A program made the position numbers and the translations under genes. Positions 25,316 through 32,961 of a DNA stretch of 57,126 bases are shown here, piece after piece. The DNA is taken from positions 1-57,126 of the forward strand of contig VGOD01000009.1 of the NCBI GenBank assembly GCA_016876015.1, written 5' to 3'. The DNA is from Chloroflexota bacterium (GTDB lineage: Bacteria; Chloroflexota; Anaerolineae; CG2-30-64-16). Every line of letters begins with the position of its first letter. Position 1 is the stretch's first letter. The notes below the pieces were generated by a model. It was not told the DNA's origin and searched no databases. It saw only the letters and a program-made list of their open reading frames with translations.

Positions 25316-26302
25316 ATGCCGACCAATCTTCCTCCGGAATGCGCCGAGATTGACGCCCGCTATCGCGCCGCGACCTCGCCGGCCGAGAAGATCGCCTGCC
25401 TGGAGGAATTGCTCGGCACCATCCCCAAGCACAAGGGCACAGACCACCTCCGCGCGGACCTGCGCCGGCGGCTCGCGCGGCTGCGAGACGAACCTGGCGG
25501 CCGGCGCAGCGCGGCGCGCCAGGCGTCCGCATTTCGGATCGAACGCGAGGGCGCCGGCCAGGTGGCCGTGGTAGGCCGGCCGAATGTCGGCAAATCGGCC
25601 CTGGTGGCCGCGCTGACCAACGCCACGCCGGAAGTGGCGGAATACCCGTTCTCGACCTGGGTTCCCACCCCTGGCATGACGCTGGTGGACAACGTCCAGA
25701 TCCAACTCATTGACACCCCGCCCCTCGACCCCACCCATCTCGAGCCAGAGCTGATCGGCCTGATCCGCAAGGCGGACCTGATCCTGCTCATGGTTGACCT
25801 GCAGGCGGACCCCATCGGCCAGCTCCAGGATACGCTGGCCATGCTGGCAACCCATCACATCCTGCCGCTCTCGGCCAGGGCAGAGTGCCTCGATCCATCG
25901 CGCCAGACGTTCAAGCCGATGCTGTTCGTGGCCAACAAGACCGACGACGAGGCGGTTGACGAGGATTTCCGCGCGCTGTGCGACCTGTTCGAGGGGGAAT
26001 GCCGCTTCGTCCCCGCGTCCGCGGCCACCGGCCGCGGGCTGGGCCGTCTGAAGCAAGCCATCTTCGATGCGCTCGGCATCATCCGCGTCTACACCAAACC
26101 GCCGGGCAAAGGGCCTGACTTGACTGCGCCGTTCGTGTTGAAGGTAGGCAGCACCGTGGGCGACCTGGCGGGCAAGATCCACAAAGACTTCCTGGACAAC
26201 CTGAAATCGGCCCGCGTGTGGGGCCAGGGCGTGTTCGAGGGCCAGTTGGTGGGCCGCGATTACGTCCTGTGCGAAGGGGATATCGTCGAGCTGCGGGCGT
26301 GA
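25316..26302 (+). CDS. Obg/DRG-type GTPase with C-terminal TGS domain
   Basis: A 328-residue translation-factor-class GTPase. G1 is VGRPNVGKSALV, G3 is LIDTPPLDP, G4 is ANKTD and G5-like PASAATGRG. The C-terminus (about 245-328, KGPDLTAPFVLKVGSTVGDL through EGDIVELRA) is a TGS domain as in DRG proteins, which bind GTP and ribosomes. An N-terminal helical region (1-75, KHKGTDHLRADLRRRLARLR) matches the DRG-specific helix-turn-helix. ATG 25316 has TGAGG 10 bases upstream; the alternative TTG at 25307 would sit on that site. The closest described relatives are archaeal/eukaryotic DRG and their bacterial versions. Confidence 0.85.
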   Translation: MPTNLPPECAEIDARYRAATSPAEKIACLEELLGTIPKHKGTDHLRADLRRRLARLRDEPGGRRSAARQASAFRIEREGAGQVAVVGRPNVGKSALVAALTNATPEVAEYPFSTWVPTPGMTLVDNVQIQLIDTPPLDPTHLEPELIGLIRKADLILLMVDLQADPIGQLQDTLAMLATHHILPLSARAECLDPSRQTFKPMLFVANKTDDEAVDEDFRALCDLFEGECRFVPASAATGRGLGRLKQAIFDALGIIRVYTKPPGKGPDLTAPFVLKVGSTVGDLAGKIHKDFLDNLKSARVWGQGVFEGQLVGRDYVLCEGDIVELRA

Positions 26303-26445
26303 GGCGGCGGCACGACACGGATGCGGCCACGGATGCCACGGAGCCTTTCGCCAGCCGATTCGCTTCCATCGCAACCTCGGGCGCGATGCAACACGAAGTT
26401 GAAAGCCCCAGCCGGTCCGACAAAGCTGCAGCGACCGGGTCGGCT

Positions 26446-26473
26446 TTGCAGGGAGCGTCCGAGGTGGTATACT
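26446..26473 (+). promoter_or_regulatory. Promoter of the antitoxin-like gene
   Basis: TTGCAG (26446-26451), 16-base spacer, TATACT (26468-26473), 66 bases before ATG 26540. The 26303-26445 stretch holds no gene; it contains short CACGGATG direct repeats. Confidence 0.6.
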
Positions 26474-26539
26474 ATCAGGCAGGGATGATGGGCCATACCA
26501 GGCACCTTTCTATTCTGCGGTACGCCTCAAGGAGCAACC

Positions 26540-26845
26540 ATGGTTCAGCAAGTTACGGTCGTGACAGATACATCAGTCGCGCTGAGACCTCTAGTCGAAT
26601 CCGCTATCCGATCCGAGGTGCGCCTGCTTGAACTGGGATTGGAGCGCACCCGCCAACGGCTGCACGGTTTTGAGAGTCAGTATGGCCTCAGTTCCAAGGA
26701 GTTCGCGCGTCGATTCGAAACCGGCGAGATCGCCGAGAGCCTGGACTATATCGAATGGGCCGGTGAGATCGAGACGCATCGCCGCCTGGAAATCCATCGC
26801 CCTCAGCATAGCCATGCGCCCACGATCCGCCCACATCGCCGGTGA
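26540..26845 (+). CDS. Orphan antitoxin-like protein with altered C-terminus
   Basis: A 101-residue protein; AAGGAG lies 7 bases before the ATG. Residues 12-80 (ALRPLVESAIRSEVRLLELG, ERTRQRLHGFESQYG, SLDYIEWAGEIETHRRLE) look like the small helical antitoxins usually followed by a short toxin gene in Chloroflexota and cyanobacteria. The last 20 residues (HRPQHSHAPTIRPHRR) are Arg/His-rich and unlike the family, suggesting a frameshift near 26795. No toxin gene follows, so it is probably a solitary or decaying antitoxin. Confidence 0.6.
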   Translation: MVQQVTVVTDTSVALRPLVESAIRSEVRLLELGLERTRQRLHGFESQYGLSSKEFARRFETGEIAESLDYIEWAGEIETHRRLEIHRPQHSHAPTIRPHRR

Positions 26846-26924
26846 TCGAATCCCCCAAGAGAAACACCCTTTGCATTGCGCTGCCTCCTACCATCCCAAC
26901 GCGCAGCATCACCTCTGCGCGAGA

Positions 26925-26953
26925 TTGCTCGCCCCGCGATTCCGTGCTAGAAT
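26925..26953 (+). promoter_or_regulatory. Promoter of the YgiT-type gene
   Basis: TTGCTC (26925-26930), 17-base spacer, TAGAAT (26948-26953). Confidence 0.55.
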
Positions 26954-26989
26954 TGCCTCTGTATCTGGGAGCCACAGCGGAGCGAGGTC

Positions 26990-27277
26990 GTGCTCGACAA
27001 ACAAGCCTTCATCCGTACCGAGAATAGCGGCCACTGCCCACTGTGCGGCGGGCGGCTGACGACCGGCCAGCCGACGATCCCTTTTCTGGTGCGCGGAACG
27101 GTGATCGTGATCAAAGACGTGCCTGCCAGAATTTGCGAGGAGTGCGACGAGCCTTTTCTGGCCGGACCTGCCGCCGATACGGTAACGAACTTGCTGACCG
27201 AGCTGCGATCGTTGCGAGCCGAGGTGTCCGTCATCGCGTTTCCCGAACGCGTTCGCAACGTGCCGGTGGTGGCATAG
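26990..27277 (+). CDS. YgiT-type zinc finger protein (MqsA N-terminal-like antitoxin)
   Basis: A 95-residue protein with paired zinc ligands CPLCGG (16-21) and CEECDEPF (about 49-56) around the conserved IVIKDVPARI, the YgiT/MqsA zinc-binding fold. The GTG start has GGAG 7 bases upstream and its own promoter. In complete systems it sits next to a small toxin gene such as a DUF4258 or MqsR-type protein; none is visible on either side, so it appears to be an orphan antitoxin. It lacks the C-terminal HTH of full MqsA. Confidence 0.75.
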   Translation: MLDKQAFIRTENSGHCPLCGGRLTTGQPTIPFLVRGTVIVIKDVPARICEECDEPFLAGPAADTVTNLLTELRSLRAEVSVIAFPERVRNVPVVA

Positions 27278-27409
27278 CATCAAGTTCGCAGTTCCAGCGT
27301 GAAGTGTCTCCGCGATATGGGGCTGGCACGAAGAGTCGTGTCTTGGGGCACAAGCCGAGCATGAAAGAGAGGTAACGGGGAAGCTGAAAAGCCGACCAGT
27401 GATCCAACG

Positions 27410-27832
27410 CTACGGTTGAATTGCAAAGCCCACCATCGAGAAGTGTTCGTCGTTTGTCAGAGCTTCGAACAGCCCGGCTTCCTGCATCGCGACGAAGGTC
27501 GTGCAATCAACATACGAAAGGTCCCGGACGTCCGAATACAACTCGAAGACCGTCCAGGCTTCGGATTCCATCTCAGGTGTGACGTATACCAACTCCATAG
27601 CCTCGGCTTGGACCGCTGCCCGGATTTCGCGGCCGAACGCAATAGCCCGTTCTGGGCCTGCCCATCGTCGCAGGAGTGTGTACGCCTCGGCAAGGATGAA
27701 GTTGGTCGTTACGTAAACATAGTCCTGATCCAGAAGCTCGTCATTTGCCAGCACAGCCAGGTCATGGTCCTGATCGCGTTCCCAATTGAGCGCAACCCAG
27801 AACCAGGTGTCTACCAGGATCCGCGGCATCAC
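27410..27832 (-). CDS. PIN-domain toxin, VapC-type
   Basis: A 140-residue PIN ribonuclease-fold protein. Acidic metal ligands are visible in RILVDTWFWVAL (Asp8), AEAYTLLRR (Glu), LSYVDCTTFVAM (Asp) and LTNDEHFSMVG (Asp). VapC toxins cleave RNA, often tRNA or rRNA. It begins inside the 3' end of its upstream antitoxin (4-base overlap), the usual VapBC order. Target unknown. Confidence 0.88.
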   Translation of the reverse strand: MMPRILVDTWFWVALNWERDQDHDLAVLANDELLDQDYVYVTTNFILAEAYTLLRRWAGPERAIAFGREIRAAVQAEAMELVYVTPEMESEAWTVFELYSDVRDLSYVDCTTFVAMQEAGLFEALTNDEHFSMVGFAIQP

Positions 27833-28089
27833 GGCTGCCTTGTCTCATAGAGATACCGGTCGTGATTGCGAGCTAGATCGCGCGGCGCATCTTCCGACCC
27901 GGCGACTGCGCGCTGAGGCATGGTGCGCAAGATGCGCAGCCCCTCGCGGCGACGCGCTTCTCGCTCCAGCCAGTCCGCAATCGCCTCGGCCGAGATCTGG
28001 GCGGGCGGCTGCTGCCGATGTCGAGCCACATCGCTCAGTAGCTCGTACTGCTCGGACGAGAGTAGGACTTCCAGCGTGACGACTCCCAT
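27829..28089 (-). CDS. Antitoxin partner of the PIN toxin
   Basis: An 86-residue protein starting MGVVTLEVLLSSEQYELLSD with GGAGGATC 5 bases before ATG 28089. The N-terminal strand plus helices resemble a ribbon-helix-helix or AbrB-like dimerisation/DNA-binding module. The Arg-rich C-terminal helix (LEREARRREGLRILRTM) is a typical toxin-binding tail. The ATGA overlap with the PIN gene supports a two-gene toxin-antitoxin operon. Much longer upstream open reading in this frame is antisense to glyA and not real. Confidence 0.75.
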   Translation of the reverse strand: MGVVTLEVLLSSEQYELLSDVARHRQQPPAQISAEAIADWLEREARRREGLRILRTMPQRAVAGSEDAPRDLARNHDRYLYETRQP

Positions 28090-28179
28090 GGCGATCCTCC
28101 CAACAAATCTATGGCTCAAGAATACCACAATCACCGCCCCTGTCAAGGGCGCATCCATCTCACGCAGGAGCGACCCTCC

Positions 28180-31100
28180 ATGTCCAACACCTACTGGGAC
28201 GCCTTCCTCCGCGTCGACATCGGCCTGGTGGACCCCGACACCGATGCCATCATCGGCTATGAGGAAGAACGCCAGGCGCGCAAGCTGATCCTGATCCCCT
28301 CCGAGTCTATGACCCCCCTGGCGGTGCGCCAGGCGCTCGGCTCGGTCTTCAACAGCATCTACGCGGAGGGCTATCCCCCTCTCCGCATGACTCGCGAGGA
28401 CGAGGAGACGATCCTCGACTTCGACCACGAGCTGGCCTACTATCGCCGCTACGGCGATCGGCGTTTCTACAAAGGGGTGGATTACGTTCACTTCGTCGAG
28501 ACGCTGGCGCAACGCCGGTGCGCGGCGGCCTTCGCCACCACTGCCGTGCCTGCCGAGAATATTTATGTTAACGTCCAGCCCCTCTCCGGCGCGGCCGCCA
28601 ACCTGGCGGTCTACGATGCCCTGGTGGAAGCCGGCGACACGGTAATGGGCATGGATCTTTATCAGGGCGGCCATCTGACCCACGGCAGCCAGTTCAACTT
28701 CTCCGGCAAGCGCTATCGCGTCGTCTCCTACGGCGTCAGCCCGACCACCGGCCGGCTCGATTATGATCACATCCGCGACCTGGCGCGGCGGCATCGGCCC
28801 AAGATGATCATCGCAGGCTTCACTTCCTACCCCTGGGCGCCCGACTGGCGGGCGTTCGCCGAGATCAGCCACGAGGTCGGCGGCCGGTTGCTGGCCGACA
28901 TCAGCCACCCGGCCGGCATGGTGGCCGCGGGCGCGTTTCCCAGCCCCATCGGCATCGCGGACGTGATCACCTTCACCACGCACAAAACTCTCTGCGGGCC
29001 GCGCGGCGCGGTGATCGTGACCACCGACGAGGAGCTGGCCGGCCGGATTGACATGGCGGTCTTCCCCGGCGAGCAAGGCGGCCCCCATCCCCAGAAGTTC
29101 GCAGCCATGTGCGTGATGTTCAAGATCACCCAAAGCGACGCGTTTCGCCGGATGATGTTCGGGATCAAAGAGAACGCTGCGGCGCTGGCTGCGGGGCTGA
29201 CGAAACGCGGCCTCGGCCTGGCCTACGGCGGGACCGACAGTCATTTCTGCGTGTTGGATTTGAACAGCGTCAAACCCCGTCGGGGCGGCGCCTCCGTGCC
29301 CGCCCGAACCGGGGCGACCACAGAGGCGCCACCCCTACGTGGGGAACCGGCCGTGCGCATCCTCGACCTGGCGGGCATCGTCGCCAACAAGAATACCATC
29401 CCCGGCGACACGCAGACTTCGCTGGCGATGGGCATCCGCCTGGGAACGCCGTGGCTCACCCAACGCGGGTTCAGCCCGGCCGAGATGGACCAGGTGGCTG
29501 AATTGATCCACAGGACCGTCGCTGCGATCCAGCCGTTCAGCTACATGGGGCTGGCGGGCGAGCTGCCGCGCGGCAAGATTGACCTGGACACGTTCGAGGA
29601 GATCAAGGCAGACGTGGCCGCGCTGGCCGCACGCGGCGCGGCCGAGACGGAGCATCGAGGGACCGGCTATCCGCACTACCTTGAGGTTAAGGCTGAGGTT
29701 GAGGTTGAGGCTAAGGGCAAGACGGAAGTCGCCTCGACCTCGACCTCAGCCTTGACCTCGACCTCAGCCTCAGCCGCGGCTATCCTGATGGCGCCGCCGG
29801 GTGGGCTGTTGCTCGTCACCGGCGAACGCGCAGAGCCAGCCCTGGCGCAGATTGTCACCAGCGACGTCGCCGGCCTGGCGCCGGGCCGAACCCAGACCGG
29901 GTTCATCCTGGACAAGGACGGGGTAGTGTTGGATGATGTGTTCGTCATGCGTCTGCCGCCAGACGAAAGGGGCCGCGATCGCTTCTTCCTGCGTACGCAT
30001 GTAGAGAACCACGCCCGCGTCGCGGCGTGGCTGCGCGGCCTGGGCGATGGCTATACTCTGTTCGACCCGGCTGACCTGTTTGCGAAGGTCGAAGGCCCGA
30101 TCATCGTGGAGGACGTCTCCCATAGCCAGACCTCCGAGGTCTTCAAGCCCCTGATCGTCCACGGCCCGGCCGGTCTCGCCACCGTTCACGCGGCCAATCT
30201 CTCCGGCGTCCACGTCTTTGCCGGCGGCCACGGCCACGCCGAGTTGGTCGTGCCTGCTACCCAGGCGCAGAGCGTCTATGACCAACTGGTTGCGGCAGGC
30301 GCGACACCCGCGGGCGAGGAGACATTCGCCGCGCTGCGCCGCCAATCAGGTCTGCCCGACTACAGCCATTTCCGCGGCTCCGGCCGGCCGACCGGCTTCG
30401 ACCTGCACCGGGTCGCGCCGCACCGCTTCGAGCTGCGCAAGCCCTACTTCGTCGGCCAGTACATCTTCGCCGACCTCCGCGCCGCCCAATCTACCGCCCT
30501 ACCAATCTACCAATCTACCGGTCCCCAATCTACCAATCCACCAACCCACCGCACCCCCCTCTACGCCTGGCACAAGGCCCACACCCGGCACATCGTCCCC
30601 TTCGCGGGCTGGGAGATGCCGGTCTGGTACACCGGCGTGCTCGACGAACACAACGCGGTCCGCAAACGCGCCGGGCTGTTCGACGTGGCCCACATGGGCG
30701 TCTTCGAGGTCAGCGGGCCGCACGCGGTGGAATTCCTGGATCTGGTCTGCACCAATTACGTGCGCTGGTACGCGCCGGGCGAGAGCTTCTACAGCTATCT
30801 GCTCGACCCCGATGGCAAAGTGATTGACGACCTGCTGGTCTACCGCCGCAGACGCGATCTATTCCAGATCGTGGTCAACGCGGCCAATGCGGATAAGGAC
30901 TGGGCCTGGCTCAACGCGGTCAACAACGGCGAGGTGCTGCTCGATCGCGGTCGGCCCGACCTGAGGGTGCTGCGACCCGCGACCATCCGCAACCTGAAGG
31001 ACCCGGCCAGCGGCGCCGACATGCGCGTGGATCTGGCGCTGCAAGGCCCGGCCAGCCTGCGCATCCTCCAGAGCCTGGCGGATGACCCGCGGCTGGCCGA

Positions 31101-31860
31101 TCGCTTGGGCCGCGTGCGCAAGACGGGGCTGATCGAGTGCACGCTGAGCGGCCCTTCGACAGGCTCAGGACGCGGATTCGATCTGATCATCGCCCGCACT
31201 GGCTACACTGGCGAAGAGATCGGTTACGAGATCTTCGTCCATCCCGATCGCGCCGTGGCCCTGTGGGAAAGGTTGCTAGAGGCCGGCAAGCCGTTCGGAA
31301 TTCAGCCGACCGCCCTGGCCGCCCGCGATAGCACGCGCACCGAGGCCGGTTTGCCGCTCTACGGCCACGAGCTGGCTGGACCGTTCGACATCTCGCCGGC
31401 CGGCGCTGGGTTCCCTGGTTACGTCAAGCTGCACAAGCCGTACTTCATCGGCCGGGCCGCCCACATTGCAGCCGAGAGCCAGCGCACGATGGAGATCGCC
31501 CGCTTCCGCATGAACGAGCGCGGGGTGCGGATGCCCAAGACCGGCGACCCTGTGGTGAACCGGCGTGGTCAGGCGATCGGCTGGGTCACCAGCGCCGCGG
31601 TGGATGTGGATGGCCTCATCCTGGGCCTGGCCTACATCCAAAGCCGCTACCACAAACAGGGGGACCAGATCGGCGTCTTTGCCTTGCCGACCAAACCGCT
31701 GGTCGAGAAGGCCAACAAGGCCGACCTCCAGCCAGGGGACAAGCTCCAACTGCCCGATACAGCCGCCATCCTTCGCCGCTTCCCCGATAAAGATGAGCGT
31801 TCCCACTGGCGCGGGGCGCCGGTCGAATCGGCGCCGGGCTTCCTGCCGGCCGGCGAATAG
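28180..31860 (+). CDS. GlyA-GcvT trifunctional-looking fusion: serine hydroxymethyltransferase, GcvT-like, aminomethyltransferase
   Basis: This 1226-residue protein has an SHMT module (about 1-490), a divergent GcvT-like folate-binding module (about 530-768), then a GcvT aminomethyltransferase (about 795-1226). SHMT marks are IYAEGYPPLR, NVQPLSGAAANLAVYD and the PLP lysine K269 in THKTLCGPRG. GcvT marks are TPLYAWHKAHTRHIVPFAGW, ARTGYTGEEIGYEIF and ARDSTRTEAGLPLYGHEL. Both GcvT-type modules end in a KPYF-IGR/VGQ motif. The pair interconverts serine and glycine and feeds glycine cleavage through shared 5,10-methylene-THF. Four repeat-like inserts lie at residues about 366-389, 502-527, 769-792 and 992-998. 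GGAG precedes ATG 28180. Fusion of these enzymes is uncommon; I am sure of the domains, less of the middle module's activity. Confidence 0.88.
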   Translation: MSNTYWDAFLRVDIGLVDPDTDAIIGYEEERQARKLILIPSESMTPLAVRQALGSVFNSIYAEGYPPLRMTREDEETILDFDHELAYYRRYGDRRFYKGVDYVHFVETLAQRRCAAAFATTAVPAENIYVNVQPLSGAAANLAVYDALVEAGDTVMGMDLYQGGHLTHGSQFNFSGKRYRVVSYGVSPTTGRLDYDHIRDLARRHRPKMIIAGFTSYPWAPDWRAFAEISHEVGGRLLADISHPAGMVAAGAFPSPIGIADVITFTTHKTLCGPRGAVIVTTDEELAGRIDMAVFPGEQGGPHPQKFAAMCVMFKITQSDAFRRMMFGIKENAAALAAGLTKRGLGLAYGGTDSHFCVLDLNSVKPRRGGASVPARTGATTEAPPLRGEPAVRILDLAGIVANKNTIPGDTQTSLAMGIRLGTPWLTQRGFSPAEMDQVAELIHRTVAAIQPFSYMGLAGELPRGKIDLDTFEEIKADVAALAARGAAETEHRGTGYPHYLEVKAEVEVEAKGKTEVASTSTSALTSTSASAAAILMAPPGGLLLVTGERAEPALAQIVTSDVAGLAPGRTQTGFILDKDGVVLDDVFVMRLPPDERGRDRFFLRTHVENHARVAAWLRGLGDGYTLFDPADLFAKVEGPIIVEDVSHSQTSEVFKPLIVHGPAGLATVHAANLSGVHVFAGGHGHAELVVPATQAQSVYDQLVAAGATPAGEETFAALRRQSGLPDYSHFRGSGRPTGFDLHRVAPHRFELRKPYFVGQYIFADLRAAQSTALPIYQSTGPQSTNPPTHRTPLYAWHKAHTRHIVPFAGWEMPVWYTGVLDEHNAVRKRAGLFDVAHMGVFEVSGPHAVEFLDLVCTNYVRWYAPGESFYSYLLDPDGKVIDDLLVYRRRRDLFQIVVNAANADKDWAWLNAVNNGEVLLDRGRPDLRVLRPATIRNLKDPASGADMRVDLALQGPASLRILQSLADDPRLADRLGRVRKTGLIECTLSGPSTGSGRGFDLIIARTGYTGEEIGYEIFVHPDRAVALWERLLEAGKPFGIQPTALAARDSTRTEAGLPLYGHELAGPFDISPAGAGFPGYVKLHKPYFIGRAAHIAAESQRTMEIARFRMNERGVRMPKTGDPVVNRRGQAIGWVTSAAVDVDGLILGLAYIQSRYHKQGDQIGVFALPTKPLVEKANKADLQPGDKLQLPDTAAILRRFPDKDERSHWRGAPVESAPGFLPAGE
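29275..29344. repeat. Palindromic element inserted in frame within the SHMT module
   Basis: Inverted arms GGGGCGGCGCCTCCGTG (29282-29298) and CACAGAGGCGCCACCCC (29319-29335), with outer CCCC/GGGG, fold into a long hairpin. The complementary strand contains GGTCGCCCCGGT and GTAGGGG, as in the intergenic element at 4168-4259. It encodes an Arg/Pro/Ala-rich stretch (about residues 366-389) between VLDLNSVKP and VRILDLAG that is not part of SHMT. Confidence 0.75.
29683..29759. repeat. Inverted repeat encoding the linker after the SHMT module
   Basis: The left arm 29683-29711 is made of GAGGTT units. The right arm 29731-29759 of CCTCGACC units is its inverse at 26 of 29 positions, with a 19-base loop. 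It encodes the low-complexity VKAEVEVEAKGKTEV and STSTSALTSTSAS segments that join the SHMT and first GcvT-like modules. Confidence 0.8.
30485..30555. repeat. CAATCTACC direct repeats encoding the linker between GcvT-like modules
   Basis: Four near-identical CAATCTACC units in about 50 bases, followed by looser CCAACCCACC copies. It encodes a Ser/Thr/Pro/Gln linker (QSTALPIYQSTGPQSTNPP) between the two GcvT-type modules. Confidence 0.7.
31153..31172. repeat. Short in-frame repeat insertion in the GcvT module
   Basis: CCTTCGACAGGCTCAGGACG, a sequence of the CCTTCGAC...CTCAGGA family also forming the palindrome at 20709-20831. It encodes PSTGSGRG between TLSG and FDLIIARTGY, where GcvT proteins have a plain beta strand. 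Confidence 0.6.
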
Positions 31861-31881
31861 ATCCTCCCCCGCTGCATCCAC

Positions 31882-32127
31882 GTGCGACGCACCTCAGAGG
31901 TGCTCGAGACCTGGGCGTGCGCGGCCGGCATCCTCGGTGGGTTCGCAGTGACTGTGCTCTTCTGGGGGTTGGCCCAGATCGTCTGGTCCTACCGGGTCGT
32001 GCCAACGTTCGATCGGTCAGGGTTGGGGACGATCGCATCTGGACTGCCTCACCTGGTCAACGTTGTGACAGGGCTTCTCGGCGGCGCGCTGCTGGGAAGA
32101 ACGATGGCACAAGAGCTGCAAACATAA
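31882..32127 (+). CDS. Small membrane protein of unknown function
   Basis: An 81-residue reading frame from GTG 31882, just after glyA-gcvT. Two hydrophobic segments are visible (about 12-33, CAAGILGGFAVTVLFWGLAQ; about 58-74, LVNVVTGLLGGALLGRTM). No family recognised and no clear ribosome site. It could be a remnant in the decayed region that follows. Confidence 0.4.
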   Translation: MRRTSEVLETWACAAGILGGFAVTVLFWGLAQIVWSYRVVPTFDRSGLGTIASGLPHLVNVVTGLLGGALLGRTMAQELQT

Positions 32128-32135
32128 GGAGCAAT

Positions 32136-32155
32136 ACCATACCATACCATACCAT
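32136..32155. repeat. ACCAT tandem repeat (four units)
   Basis: Four perfect 5-bp ACCAT units directly before, and overlapping, the ATG at 32154. A change in copy number would alter spacing to the preceding AAGGAG and could tune or frame-shift translation starts. Confidence 0.7.
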
Positions 32156-32808
32156 GGATCAGACCATAGCTGTCGCACCAGCGACAGTCGCAGCCTCCGT
32201 CGAAGCGGCAGGGCAATCGGATCAGTACACGCCCGGCCGCGTGCTGACGATCTGGCTTGCAGCAGCCCTGCCGATGGGTGTCTTGACGTGGAGTCTCGCA
32301 CCGCTCCTCGTCGGCCGCGTCCCCCTCCCGTCGGTCCTGACCTTCTCGCTGCACGGCCCCGTGGTGGCTTCCATCGCGGTCGGCCAGACGATCGGGGTCG
32401 CACCCGAGGCCGACCTGTATTTCATTGCGGTGACCACCGATCTGCGCTCCTTGCCGGCCCGCTGCCACTTCGACGCGCAAGCGGTGCGCCGCATCCTCCA
32501 GATCAACCGCCAACTGCCGGCGCACCGCAAGATCCGGGTCATCTCTATCTCGAGCGGCTGGTCGCCTGAGTGGCCGGAGTACGACGACATCGCGGACGCC
32601 CTGGCCGAGGCGAAGGCGGCCGGGCGACTGGTGATCTGCTCCAGTAGATCCCTCCATCACCCCCGACCGTTTCTGGGCGCTGGCCCTCCAGACCGGCCGG
32701 ACGATCGCGATCGGCGATGGCGCGCAGAAACAGAGCCTCGGCAAGATCCTCGATCCGGCCGCACTGATTGCAGCACTACAGAACGCGTCCGTTGCTCCGG
32801 GGCGCTGA
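32154..32808 (+). pseudogene. Mosaic pseudogene: CAAX-protease N-terminus, S8 peptidase fragment and unknown C-terminus
   Basis: The first 60 residues (YTPGRVLTIWLAAALPMGVL, APLLVGRVPLP) resemble the N-terminus of a CPBP intramembrane protease. The reading frame then passes directly into an S8 subtilase-like segment (LHGPVVASIAVGQTIGVAPE, KIRVISISSGWSPEWPEYDD) that lacks the catalytic Asp and Ser parts. Near 32645 the sense shifts frame to a third fragment (SITPDRFWALALQTGRTIAI through AALIAALQ) ending at TGA 32808, which I do not recognise. Three unrelated pieces joined without spacers suggest serial deletions, or misassembly. Confidence 0.6.
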
Positions 32809-32903
32809 CGGCGGGCGGAAATCATCTGGCAGTACGCCGAAGAGGGGGTGATGGCCGATGTGGCTCAAGCGGTGAAGGAACCTCCTGTGACCAAGAATGC
32901 CTC

Positions 32904-32932
32904 TTGCAGGATTCTGATAAATATTGTAAAAT
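32904..32932 (+). promoter_or_regulatory. Promoter of the HTH/protease/radical-SAM operon
   Basis: TTGCAG (32904-32909), 17-base spacer, TAAAAT (32927-32932) in an unusually AT-rich patch, 30 bases before ATG 32962. Confidence 0.65.
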
Positions 32933-32961
32933 GTTGATAGTTGAATCCTGGAAGAGAGACC

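Noticed and set aside
27829..29244. Minus-strand reading frame of 471 codons over the start of glyA-gcvT
   Set aside because: Only its last 86 codons (antitoxin, with its own ribosome site) are real; the rest is antisense to SHMT.
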